Shown here one piece after another: positions 55,345 to 63,538 of a stretch of 64,000 nucleotides of DNA. Position numbers and translations under genes: made by a program. Below the pieces are notes generated by a model, which worked only from the letters and a program-made list of their open reading frames with translations, made no database searches and was not told the DNA's origin. Location of the stretch: the NCBI RefSeq assembly GCF_002980555.1, contig NZ_PVBT01000008.1:124001-188000 (forward strand), in the 5' to 3' direction. Numbering within the stretch: position 1 is the first letter of the stretch; every line of letters begins with the position of its first letter. The stretch is from Phyllobacterium myrsinacearum (lineage in GTDB: Bacteria; Pseudomonadota; Alphaproteobacteria; Rhizobiales; Rhizobiaceae).

Positions 55345-57213
55345 ATGAAATTGGAAAATTTTCGGCAACGCATCGCCATGATGCCGCGTCGTTATAAGCA
55401 GGTGCTCCTTGTCAGCTTCGACATGGTGGTGCTGACATTTGCGGCCTGGTTCAGCTATGTGCTGCGGTTCAACACCCTGTTTATGCCCAATACCGAGCAG
55501 GCGATGCTGATGATCGCCGCCCCTCTGATCGCATCGCCGGTGTTTATCCGCTTTGGGCTTTACCGGGCGGTTATTCGATATCTGCCTGACAAAGCCATCT
55601 GGACCATGATGCAGGCGGTGAGCTTTTCAGTCATCATCTGGGTGGTCGTTGCGTTTCTGACCCAGATGACCGGTGCGGAAGGCGTGCCGCGCGCTGTCCC
55701 CTTTCTCTACTGGGTCCTCGCCGTTGTCCTGATTTGCGGCAGCCGCTTTGCCGCCAAATGGCTGCTGTGGAGCCCGATCCGCGAAAAGCTGCTGGCCCGG
55801 CAGTGCCTGATATTCGGCGCTGGCGATGCGGGGCGGCAACTGGCCAATGCGCTGCGCAGCCAGAATGAGGTTTTCGTCGCCGGTTTCATCGATGACGACG
55901 CCACGCTGCATGGCATGGACATCCTCGGCATCCGCGTCTATCCGACCGCGCAGATCGAAGAGCTGATCGATAATTTCGGCATCAACGAAATGATCGTGAC
56001 CACCTCGTCGCTGAGCGGCAATCAGCGCCGTTTGCTGATGGGCAAGCTCAAGTCGCTCAATGTCAAGGTGCGCATCCTGCCGGCGATTTCCGACCTGACC
56101 GCCGGAAAATACATTGTCAGCCATCTGCGCGATATCGATATCGACGATCTTCTGGGGCGCTCGCCGGTGCCTGCCGACCCCGACCTTCTCGACAAGACGG
56201 TGGAAAACCGCGTCATTCTGGTGACCGGCGCCGGCGGTTCCATCGGTTCGGAACTCTGCCGGACGATCGTCAAGCTGGCTCCGGCCAAACTCGTGCTGTT
56301 CGATGTGAATGAGCACAGCATCTACCAGCTTCACCGCGAACTCGCCGGTATCAGCGATTGCGTGCTGGTGCCTGTTCTTGGCTCGATCAGCGATGGATCG
56401 CTGCTCAAGGTGGTGCTCGAACAGCACAAGGTCGAGAACGTCTACCATTGCGCCGCCTACAAGCACGTGCCGCTGGTCGAGGAAAACGTTGTCGAAGGCG
56501 CGCGCAACAATGTCATCGGCACCAGCGTTCTGGCTGCTGTGGCGCGCGAGGCGGGTGTGCGCAATTTCGTTCTCATCTCGTCTGATAAGGCGGTGCGTCC
56601 ATCCAATGTCATGGGCGCAACCAAGCGTTGGGCCGAGTTGATCGTCCGCTACCACGGCGATGTGGCGAAGACGCACGGCACCGGCCAGATCTTCACCTGC
56701 GTCCGCTTCGGCAATGTCATCGGTTCCAGCGGTTCGGTCGTTCCGCTGTTCCGTGAGCAGATCGCCCATGGGGGTCCGCTGACGGTCACCCATGACGAGA
56801 TGACCCGCTATTTCATGTCCGTCCGCGAGGCGGCGGAACTGATCATTCAGGCTGGCGCATTGTCGGAGGGCGGCGACATTCTGCTTCTGGAAATGGGGGA
56901 CGCCGTGCGTATCCGTGACCTCGCCGAAAACATGATCCTCCTGGCGGGACTGTCGGTGAAAGACGCCAAAAACCCCCATGGCGATATCGAGGTCATCACG
57001 ATCGGCATCCGCGACGGCGAAAAGCTGCATGAGGAACTCTTCTACGATCCAACAGGCGTTTCGGCGACGAGCCATTCGAAGATTCTGCGCGCCAGGCGGC
57101 GGGTGGCGCCGGTCGATCATCTGCCTGCAGCGGTCGACGAGCTGCGCAGGCTGATCGCGGAACAGAATCCCGACGCCGTGCGCGCTCTGCTTTTCGAGAA
57201 GGCCGTCAGTTAA
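55345..57213 (+). CDS. Polysaccharide biosynthesis nucleotide-sugar 4,6-dehydratase (CapD/PglF/WbpM type)
   Basis: A 622-residue inner-membrane protein. Four helices at the N-terminus (about 20-140) precede a first Rossmann-like region (about 150-260) and the catalytic SDR domain (from about 290): VTGAGGSIGSELCR, YHCAAYKHVPLVE, ISSDKAVRPSNVMGATKRWA. The Met-x3-Lys pair replaces the usual Tyr-x3-Lys and is typical of UDP-GlcNAc 4,6-dehydratases, the first step to bacillosamine/QuiNAc-type sugars. AGGAT is before the ATG. A GTAAC-N5-GTTAC inverted repeat (55206-55220) lies upstream. It begins the surface-polysaccharide cluster. Confidence 0.92.
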   Translation: MKLENFRQRIAMMPRRYKQVLLVSFDMVVLTFAAWFSYVLRFNTLFMPNTEQAMLMIAAPLIASPVFIRFGLYRAVIRYLPDKAIWTMMQAVSFSVIIWVVVAFLTQMTGAEGVPRAVPFLYWVLAVVLICGSRFAAKWLLWSPIREKLLARQCLIFGAGDAGRQLANALRSQNEVFVAGFIDDDATLHGMDILGIRVYPTAQIEELIDNFGINEMIVTTSSLSGNQRRLLMGKLKSLNVKVRILPAISDLTAGKYIVSHLRDIDIDDLLGRSPVPADPDLLDKTVENRVILVTGAGGSIGSELCRTIVKLAPAKLVLFDVNEHSIYQLHRELAGISDCVLVPVLGSISDGSLLKVVLEQHKVENVYHCAAYKHVPLVEENVVEGARNNVIGTSVLAAVAREAGVRNFVLISSDKAVRPSNVMGATKRWAELIVRYHGDVAKTHGTGQIFTCVRFGNVIGSSGSVVPLFREQIAHGGPLTVTHDEMTRYFMSVREAAELIIQAGALSEGGDILLLEMGDAVRIRDLAENMILLAGLSVKDAKNPHGDIEVITIGIRDGEKLHEELFYDPTGVSATSHSKILRARRRVAPVDHLPAAVDELRRLIAEQNPDAVRALLFEKAVS

Positions 57214-57296
57214 CGCAGGACCTCAATCTTGGCCAGATTCCCGTGCAGAAACACCTGCACTGGTTTCACCGAAACAGACACAGAGCGGGATAGCGG

Positions 57297-58223
57297 TTGT
57301 TGAAAAGGGCTCCATCATCGGGAACGGTTGCCGTTCTCCTGGAAACCTTCAATGGTGCCGCATTTCTCGATGCGCAATTGGCCTCCATCGCCGCGCAAAC
57401 CTATCCCGATATCGATCTGTGGATATCGGATGACGGGTCGACGGACGGCAGCCGGACGATCCTGCAGCAATGGGCGCGGCGCTGGACCAAGGGCCGGATG
57501 ACGCTGTTGCACGGTGCGGGCGAAGGGCGAAGCGAAAATTTGCGCTCCCTGATCACCAATCCCGCCATTCAGGCGGACTATTATGCCTTTGCCGATCAGG
57601 ACGATATCTGGGAGCCGGAAAAGCTTGCCGCCTCCATCCGCTGGATCGAGCACAATGCCTTTGCCGTGCCGTCCGTCTTCTGCTCCCGGACGCTTACCAT
57701 CGCCGAAAATGGCGCCATCCTTGGTTCGTCGCCGCTTTATGCACGCCCGGCGGAATTCCGCAATGCGCTGGTCCAGAATATCGCCGCTGGCTGCACGATG
57801 CTTTTCAACCGCAAGGCGCACGATCTTCTCGCGGCGTCGTGCCGGACAACGCAATTTTCCAGCCATGACTGGTGGTTGTATCTGATTGTCTCCGGCGCCG
57901 GTGGTGTGGTGCATTTTGACCCGCAGCCGCTGGTGCGTGACCGCCAGGCCCGTCAGGGTGCGGGATGGCAGGGGCAACTGGCTGCCTTGCGCGCCCGCTT
58001 TGCCGTCCGGTTCGCCGATCGGGCCGATCTCAACATTCAGGGGCTGGTGCGCAACCGGGATCTGCTGACGGCCGAAGCGCAGGCGACCTGCGATCTCTAC
58101 TGGAAGGTGCGATCGGACAATGTCATCCGGCGCATTCTGGCGCTGTATCAGTCGGGCGTTTACCGGCAGACCCTTCTGGGCCAGATCGGGCTTTATCTCG
58201 CTGCCATCTTCCGCAGGCTCTGA
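57297..58223 (+). CDS. Glycosyltransferase family 2
   Basis: The 308-residue protein has the GT-A pattern: LETFNGAAFLDAQLASIAAQ, the nucleotide-binding WISDDGSTDGS and the metal-binding FADQDDIWEPEK. It resembles rhamnosyltransferase-like enzymes (RfbN/WbbL type) of O-antigen synthesis; the sugar is not known. Start is one of two consecutive TTG codons (57297/57300); no ATG is available before the conserved domain. It follows the dehydratase by 83 bases. Confidence 0.85.
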   Translation: MLKRAPSSGTVAVLLETFNGAAFLDAQLASIAAQTYPDIDLWISDDGSTDGSRTILQQWARRWTKGRMTLLHGAGEGRSENLRSLITNPAIQADYYAFADQDDIWEPEKLAASIRWIEHNAFAVPSVFCSRTLTIAENGAILGSSPLYARPAEFRNALVQNIAAGCTMLFNRKAHDLLAASCRTTQFSSHDWWLYLIVSGAGGVVHFDPQPLVRDRQARQGAGWQGQLAALRARFAVRFADRADLNIQGLVRNRDLLTAEAQATCDLYWKVRSDNVIRRILALYQSGVYRQTLLGQIGLYLAAIFRRL

Positions 58224-59225
58224 TCAGGCCACTGTCCGTCTGCGGAAGCGCAGGAGCACGGCACAGACGCAAACAACCGCTGCCAGAATGCCGGCAAGCC
58301 GGAGCGCAATGCTGGTGGAGCTCGCTGCCAGAGCGCAAATGCCCAGAATGACATTCAGCCCGGCCACCGTGAGCACAACCTGCCAGACGCTCCATCCCGC
58401 ACGTTTGGCAATCTGATAGGCGTGCTTGGAATGGGCGGCGAAAATATTGTCGCCCTCGAGCAGGCGCTTGATCAGCGTCGTCGTCGCATCGGCAATGAAA
58501 AACAGCGGCAGGATCAGCCCGGTGGCAATGCGCATGTCGCGCGCGGCCATGAAAAAGGCAAGGCCGCAGAGCAGGCCAAGCGGCAGGCTGCCGGAATCGC
58601 CGAGAAAAACCGTGGCCTTGGGGCGATTGAACAGGGCAAAACCCGCCAGTCCTCCCGCTATGGCTGCCGCGATGCTGCCGCAGGCCATGCCCGCCAGGCC
58701 AAAGGCCGCGAACCCCGCGAGAAAGGCAAGCGGAATGCCCATGCCGGACACGACCATCAGGTCGAGGCCGTCCATGAAATTGGTCAGGTTGATGAAATAG
58801 ACCAGCGCCAGAACAAGCAGGCCCCGTTCAAGCAGGACCGGAAAAAAATCCGGCAGCAGGCGAAAATCCGGGCCCAGGCCATAGACGCAAAGGCAGGCTG
58901 CGGTCAGCTGCGCGATGATCCGGATGCTTTCCGGCAGGTGATGCCGGTCGTCGAGCATCCCCGTGATCCAGAGGATCAGCGCGCCGATGGTCGCGGTGAC
59001 GAGAAAACGCTGGTCGAGACCTGCCTGGGCGGCGAACAGCCAGAGAAGCACCAGGGTGACCGGCACGATGGCAAGGCCGCCAAGCTGGCGCGCAGGCTGG
59101 GTGTGGTTGGAGCGCTCATTGATGCCGGCGGCCAGGAAATGGCTGGGCAGCAACCGGATGAGACCGGCCAGCAGGAGCATGGTGCCGATGGTGGCGGCAA
59201 GGACGAGGGTCAGGATGAGGGGCAA
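58224..59225 (-). CDS. Undecaprenyl-phosphate sugar-1-phosphate transferase (WecA/MraY family)
   Basis: A 333-residue membrane protein with about 10-11 helices. It has the polyprenyl-transferase motifs GMLDDRHHLPES (DDxxD-like), FINLTNFMDGLDLM (NxxNxxDG) and VFLGDSGSLPLG. It transfers GlcNAc-1-P, QuiNAc-1-P or a similar sugar phosphate to undecaprenyl phosphate to start O-antigen/EPS units. Start is TTG at 59225 with GAGGA 10 bases upstream; no ATG lies near. Its stop abuts the end of the convergent GT2 gene. Confidence 0.92.
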   Translation of the reverse strand: MPLILTLVLAATIGTMLLLAGLIRLLPSHFLAAGINERSNHTQPARQLGGLAIVPVTLVLLWLFAAQAGLDQRFLVTATIGALILWITGMLDDRHHLPESIRIIAQLTAACLCVYGLGPDFRLLPDFFPVLLERGLLVLALVYFINLTNFMDGLDLMVVSGMGIPLAFLAGFAAFGLAGMACGSIAAAIAGGLAGFALFNRPKATVFLGDSGSLPLGLLCGLAFFMAARDMRIATGLILPLFFIADATTTLIKRLLEGDNIFAAHSKHAYQIAKRAGWSVWQVVLTVAGLNVILGICALAASSTSIALRLAGILAAVVCVCAVLLRFRRRTVA

Positions 59226-59330
59226 GAGATGTCGTCCTCAATTTGCGTGTCAGTCGATTGTTCACACCCTTGTCATGAAAATAATGCCGAAACAATTGTG
59301 AAAGAGCGACAAACTGGGCAATCATTCACG

Positions 59331-59359
59331 TTGCGCAAGCCGGAACCAGAGGTTATAAG
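59331..59359 (+). promoter_or_regulatory. Promoter for tRNA-Gln
   Basis: TTGCGC (59331-59336) and TATAAG (59354-59359) are spaced by 17 bases. Transcription would start near 59366, 35 bases before the tRNA. Confidence 0.65.
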
Positions 59360-59400
59360 GCCGCGCTGTCCTGCGGTTGAATGCACCCGCATCGGCATTT

Positions 59401-59475
59401 TGGGGCGTAGCCAAGTGGTAAGGCAGCGGTTTTTGGTACCGCCATTCCCTGGTTCGAATCCAGGCGCCCCAGCCA
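59401..59475 (+). tRNA. tRNA-Gln (anticodon TTG)
   Basis: A complete cloverleaf: the acceptor TGGGGCG (59401-59407) pairs with CGCCCCA (59465-59471), followed by discriminator G and encoded CCA (59473-59475). The anticodon loop TTTTGGT is closed by GCGGT/ACCGC and gives anticodon TTG, reading CAA. The T arm is CTGGTTCGAATCCAG. Confidence 0.97.
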
Positions 59476-59521
59476 TGTCACAGCAATATCCAAGCCATTG
59501 AATATATTTACATAAGCGGAA

Positions 59522-60475
59522 TCAGTCCCGTTCGGCTGCGCCGTTCCCCGGCAACACCGACTGTGCAATCCGCAACCCGGAATCAATGGTCGGTTCCCAG
59601 CCTGTTGATTCCAGCAGGGCGGCGCTTGCCACGAGATTGCCGTTGAGGGTTTGCCAGCGCTGCTGCTGGCCGGTCAGGATAGCGGCGAGGTGCAGGAGAC
59701 CGGCGGGAATGCTGACCAGTCCGGCATCGCGGCCCAGGCCCTGCCGGATCGCCGTCACGATTGCCGCCGCTGTCATGGGTTTCCGGTCCGCGACGATGTA
59801 AATGCCGCCATCCGTATTCGTGCTGTGCAGGCTGTGCAGGATGGCGCGGCACAGCGCCGAGCGGTCAAGCACCGAACGCTGTCCCGTCAGTGATTGCAGC
59901 GGCAGGGGTATCTTGCGGGCCGCCAGCCTGATCAGGGCCGCCATGTTGCCCTTCACGCCGGGACCGTACACGAGGACGGGACGCAGGATGGTAAAGTTGC
60001 GCCTTGGCATGGTCCCGGCAATTTCCGCCTCGGCGGCAAGTTTGGCCCGGCCGTAATCATCGCTTGGCCGGGGTGGCGACAGCTCGGTGACCAGACCCTC
60101 CTGCGTGGCGCCCGCTTGCGCCCGGATTGACGAGAGGAACACCAGTTTTCCACCGATCGCCTGATCCGCAGCCCTGGCGAGTTTGGCGGCAAGGACACAG
60201 TTCACATCGTGGTAGAGCTGTGCCGCCTCCGGCAGCCGCGTGTGAGCGATGGCGGCCAGATGCACCACATGATCGAAACCGGCGAGCAGTCGCGCGAAAT
60301 CCTCGTCAGGTGCGGCTGGCGAAGGGAGAGGGATCGTTTCAATCGGGAGGGTCGCCGGGCTTGCCAGCGAGCGCGAGGCACCCGTCACCTGATAACCGGC
60401 GGCCATGAGGTAAGGCACAAGCTCCTGTCCGATGAAGCCGGAAGCGCCCGTGACGAGGACCTTGCCCTTGACCAT
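59522..60475 (-). CDS. NAD-dependent epimerase/dehydratase (UDP-glucose 4-epimerase-like)
   Basis: A 317-residue short-chain dehydrogenase with the NAD motif VLVTGASGFIGQELV, VVHLAAIAHTR and the catalytic DDYGRAKLAAE (YxxxK). LRPVLVYGPGVKGNMAAL is close to WbpV/WbjF-type epimerases and reductases that act on UDP-QuiNAc/FucNAc precursors, which suits the dehydratase and WecA-like transferase nearby. The ATG at 60475 (MVKGKVLVTG) is used. Function within sugar-nucleotide synthesis is inferred. Confidence 0.88.
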   Translation of the reverse strand: MVKGKVLVTGASGFIGQELVPYLMAAGYQVTGASRSLASPATLPIETIPLPSPAAPDEDFARLLAGFDHVVHLAAIAHTRLPEAAQLYHDVNCVLAAKLARAADQAIGGKLVFLSSIRAQAGATQEGLVTELSPPRPSDDYGRAKLAAEAEIAGTMPRRNFTILRPVLVYGPGVKGNMAALIRLAARKIPLPLQSLTGQRSVLDRSALCRAILHSLHSTNTDGGIYIVADRKPMTAAAIVTAIRQGLGRDAGLVSIPAGLLHLAAILTGQQQRWQTLNGNLVASAALLESTGWEPTIDSGLRIAQSVLPGNGAAERD

Positions 60476-60644
60476 TATGTGAAACCCCATTTCTGAACGC
60501 CATTCATACCAAGAGGTATCGCCGGGGATCAATGCACCAAACCATATTCATGCCGGGGGCGCTCGAATTCCCGCCGCAGCTGACGAAAATTACGTGACAA
60601 TTCAATATCCCGGTAAACATTTGTTCAATCTCGGTTGAGTCGTA

Positions 60645-60689
60645 TTGACAAGTCCCGCATGATCCGAAATGTTAAATGAAACGTTTCAT
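60645..60689 (+). promoter_or_regulatory. Promoter with overlapping LacI/FruR-type operator for the sugar ABC operon
   Basis: A -35 TTGACA (60645-60650), 17-base spacer and -10-like AATGTT (60668-60673) are followed at once by the perfect 14-bp palindrome ATGAAACGTTTCAT (60676-60689). The core TGAAACGTTTCA matches LacI-family (Cra/FruR-like) operators, placed to block transcription start. No LacI gene is in the window. Confidence 0.7.
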
Positions 60690-60919
60690 GAAGCATGAAT
60701 CGCAGGGAGAAGCACATTTGCGCCGGTTTGGGAGAACCTTGGGCGCAGATTGATCTGACAGCTTTTGGCATCACGCTGCGGCACCCGTCGGGGGGGCAGG
60801 CCGGGTTTGGTGTGCATGGTCGGGCCAAAGCATTTTTCCGCGGCATGAGAAGGATTTCAGGGCGGGCGCTTCGCGCACGGCCGGGATAATGCAAGACAAA
60901 ACCAAGGGAGGATAAACCT
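60690..60919 (+). other. Long untranslated leader of the sugar ABC operon
   Basis: About 230 bases lie between the operator and the first gene. A frame at 60695-60889 is open but has no protein-like features. GC-rich runs could fold, but I see no recognisable riboswitch. Confidence 0.4.
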
Positions 60920-61963
60920 GTGAAAAAACTGCTCGCTTCACTCGCCATCGTCGCGGCGCTTGCCACGCCGGCCATGGCTGACAGCGCCATCGATACATCC
61001 AAGGTCAAGAAGGAATACGTCACTTCCGCCAGCGGCAAGACCTATTCGATTGCCACGGTCGTCAAGGTCGATGGCATCGCCTGGTTCGACCGCATGCGCA
61101 CCGGCGTTGAACAGTTCAAGTCGGAGACCGGCGCGGATGCGTGGATGGTCGGCCCGAGCCAGGCGGATGCCGCCGCGCAGGTGCAGATCGTGGAAAACCT
61201 GATCGCGCAGGGCGTCGATGCCATCTGCATCGTGCCGTTCTCGGTCGAAGCGGTTGAGCCGGTTCTCAAGAAGGCGCGCGATCGCGGCATCGTCGTCATC
61301 GCGCATGAAGCCTCCAACATCGTCAATGTCGACTACGAGCTTGAAGCCTTCGACAACAAGGCCTACGGCGCAAAGCTGATGGAAGTTCTGGCTAAGGACA
61401 TGGGCGGCAAGGGCAAGTATCTTGCCACCGTCGGCAGCCTGACCTCGAAGTCGCAGATGGACTGGATCGACGGTGCCATCGAATACCAGAAGAAGAATTT
61501 TCCCGAGATGTCGCTGGCGACGGAACGTCTGGAAACCTATGACGATGCCAATCAGGACTATACCAAGCTGAAGGAAGCCATGACTACCTATCCGGACGTC
61601 AAAGGCATCCTGGGCGCGCCCATGCCGACATCCGCCGGTGCCGGCCGCCTGATCGCCGAAGGCGGCCTGAAGGGCAAGGTCTTCTTTGCCGGTACGGGTC
61701 TGGTTTCGGTTGCGGGCCAATACCTCAAGAATGGCGACATCCAGTACATCCAGTTCTGGGACCCGGCCGTTGCCGGTTACGCCATGAACGAACTGGCCGT
61801 CATGGCGCTGGAAAAGAAGAACGGCGAGATCAAGGCCGGTCTTGATCTGGGTCTGCCCGGTTACAACAGCCTGCTTGTGCCCGATGCATCCAAGCCGAAC
61901 CTGCTCTATGGTGCAGGCTGGGTCGGCGTAACCTCGGCCAACATGGGCGATTACAACTTCTGA
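60920..61963 (+). CDS. Sugar ABC transporter substrate-binding protein (CUT2/AI-2-like)
   Basis: A 347-residue periplasmic binding protein with signal peptide ending ATPAMA and the two-lobed Peripla_BP_4 fold: TVVKVDGIAWFDRMRTGV, AQGVDAICIVPFSVEAVEP, IVVIAHEASN and MPTSAGAGRLIAEGG. It is closest in form to RhaS/LsrB-type binders of rhamnose, autoinducer 2 or related sugars; the ligand cannot be told. GTG start with GGAGG 8 bases upstream. First gene of the operon. Confidence 0.92.
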   Translation: MKKLLASLAIVAALATPAMADSAIDTSKVKKEYVTSASGKTYSIATVVKVDGIAWFDRMRTGVEQFKSETGADAWMVGPSQADAAAQVQIVENLIAQGVDAICIVPFSVEAVEPVLKKARDRGIVVIAHEASNIVNVDYELEAFDNKAYGAKLMEVLAKDMGGKGKYLATVGSLTSKSQMDWIDGAIEYQKKNFPEMSLATERLETYDDANQDYTKLKEAMTTYPDVKGILGAPMPTSAGAGRLIAEGGLKGKVFFAGTGLVSVAGQYLKNGDIQYIQFWDPAVAGYAMNELAVMALEKKNGEIKAGLDLGLPGYNSLLVPDASKPNLLYGAGWVGVTSANMGDYNF

Positions 61964-61978
61964 TCGCTATTGTTTGAT

Positions 61979-62010
61979 GGCGGCGGGCGTCCGTATGGAC
62001 GCCCGCCGCC
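61979..62010 (+). other. Intercistronic 14-bp hairpin
   Basis: A perfect 14-bp stem (61979-61992 with 61997-62010) with loop GTAT lies between the binding-protein gene and the ATPase gene. No T tract follows, so it is more likely an mRNA-stabilising or partial-attenuation element that keeps binding-protein mRNA abundant. Confidence 0.75.
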
Positions 62011-62038
62011 TCAACACTGTGTCGGCACCGGAGAGAGC

Positions 62039-63538
62039 ATGAGCGAACACCTTCTGGAACTGAAAAATATCGGCAAGCGCTTCGGCGGCCTCGTGGCGCT
62101 GGATGCTGTCTCGCTCGCGATCAAGCCGGGTGAAATCCACTGTCTTGCCGGAGAGAACGGTTCCGGCAAATCGACGATCATCAAGATCATGGCCGGCGTC
62201 TACCAGCCGTCCGATGGTGAAATCCTGATCGATGGCAAGCCGGTCTCCGGCATGACGCCCGCCCAGTCGGTGCAGCATGGCATTCAGGTCATCTATCAGG
62301 ATTTTTCCCTGTTCGGAAATCTGACCGTTGCCGAAAATCTGGCGCTGAATACGCTGCTGCTGGAGGGCAAGCGCACCGTGAACTGGCGCCGTGTGCGTGA
62401 ACTTGCCGAAAAGGCGCTCGCCCGGCTTGGCGTGACGATGGATCTCGACGCCGATGTCGAGACGCTGCCGACATCGGGCAAGCAGATCGTGGCGATTGCC
62501 CGTGCCGTCATGGCCGATGCGCGCCTGATCATCATGGACGAGCCGACGACGGCGCTGACCCGGCATGAGGTCGACGCGCTGTTCCGCATTGTGCGCGATA
62601 TCCAGGCGCAGGGCATCGCCGTGCTGTTCGTCAGCCACAAGATGCGCGAAATGCTGGAGATCAGCGAAAGGCTGACGGTCCTGCGCAACGGCAAGAAGGT
62701 CGCCGAAGGCCCGATCGGCGATTTCGACGAGCCTGCAATCACCCGCGCCATGACCGGGCATGACCTTACCGATCAGGTCTATCGCTGGCAGCCGACAAAG
62801 GGCGATACGCTGCCGCGCCTCGACGTGCGCAATCTCAGCATTGCCGGCAGCCTCGATGATATCAATCTGACATTGCATGCGGGCGAGATTGTCGGCCTGT
62901 CCGGGCTCATCGGCTCCGGCCGCACGGAACTGGCTCTGGCCCTGTTCGGCATGCATCCGAAATTCACAGGGACCGTGAAGGTCGACGGCACCGGCGTGCA
63001 TCCCAGGACGGTGCAGGAAGCCATTGCCAGCGGCCTGGCCTATGTGCCGGAAGACCGGCTGACCGAAGGCCTGTTCCTGACCCAGTCGATCGAGCGCAAC
63101 ATGCTGGCGACATCCATCGACAATTTTGTCCGCGGCCTGTTCATCGACCGCAGCAAGACGGCGAAGGCAACCACCTCGATGTTCGGCGCCATGCAGATCG
63201 CGGCGCCCGGACCCTATACACCCGTCAACCATCTTTCCGGCGGCAACCAGCAGCGCGTGGTGCTGGCGCGCTGGCTGTTGACGGGTGCGCGGGTGCTCAT
63301 CCTCAACGGCCCGACCGTCGGTGTCGATGTCGGCTCCAAGGCGCAGATCCATCGCAAGATCCGCGAACTTGCCACCCAGGATGGCCTTGCCGTGTTGATG
63401 ATATCGGACGATGTGCCCGAACTGGTGCAGAACTGCAACCGCGTCATCATCATGCATCGCGGCCGTTTCGTCGATGAAATCGGCCCTGATGTTTTGGATG
63501 AAGACACTCTAAACGACCGCCTGAAGGCCTTGAAATGA
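62039..63538 (+). CDS. Sugar ABC transporter ATP-binding protein, two-domain (CUT2)
   Basis: A 499-residue protein with two nucleotide-binding domains. Domain 1 has Walker A GENGSGKST and Walker B LIIMDEPTTAL. Domain 2 has a degenerate Walker A (GLIGSGRTEL, usual for this family), signature LSGGNQQRV and an altered Walker B LILNGPTVGVD lacking the Asp and catalytic Glu. Domain 2 is thus probably not hydrolytic. Domain 1 has a divergent signature LPTSGKQ. GGAGAG precedes the ATG at 62039. It overlaps the permease start by 4 bases. Confidence 0.92.
   Translation: MSEHLLELKNIGKRFGGLVALDAVSLAIKPGEIHCLAGENGSGKSTIIKIMAGVYQPSDGEILIDGKPVSGMTPAQSVQHGIQVIYQDFSLFGNLTVAENLALNTLLLEGKRTVNWRRVRELAEKALARLGVTMDLDADVETLPTSGKQIVAIARAVMADARLIIMDEPTTALTRHEVDALFRIVRDIQAQGIAVLFVSHKMREMLEISERLTVLRNGKKVAEGPIGDFDEPAITRAMTGHDLTDQVYRWQPTKGDTLPRLDVRNLSIAGSLDDINLTLHAGEIVGLSGLIGSGRTELALALFGMHPKFTGTVKVDGTGVHPRTVQEAIASGLAYVPEDRLTEGLFLTQSIERNMLATSIDNFVRGLFIDRSKTAKATTSMFGAMQIAAPGPYTPVNHLSGGNQQRVVLARWLLTGARVLILNGPTVGVDVGSKAQIHRKIRELATQDGLAVLMISDDVPELVQNCNRVIIMHRGRFVDEIGPDVLDEDTLNDRLKALK

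Noticed and set aside
59401-59521. tRNA-Gln as a possible integration site for a mobile element.
   Set aside because: No integrase gene and no repeat of the tRNA 3' end is visible nearby.
60695-60889. A 64-codon plus-strand frame in the leader of the sugar ABC operon.
   Set aside because: No protein-like pattern, lies in the untranslated leader just after the operator.
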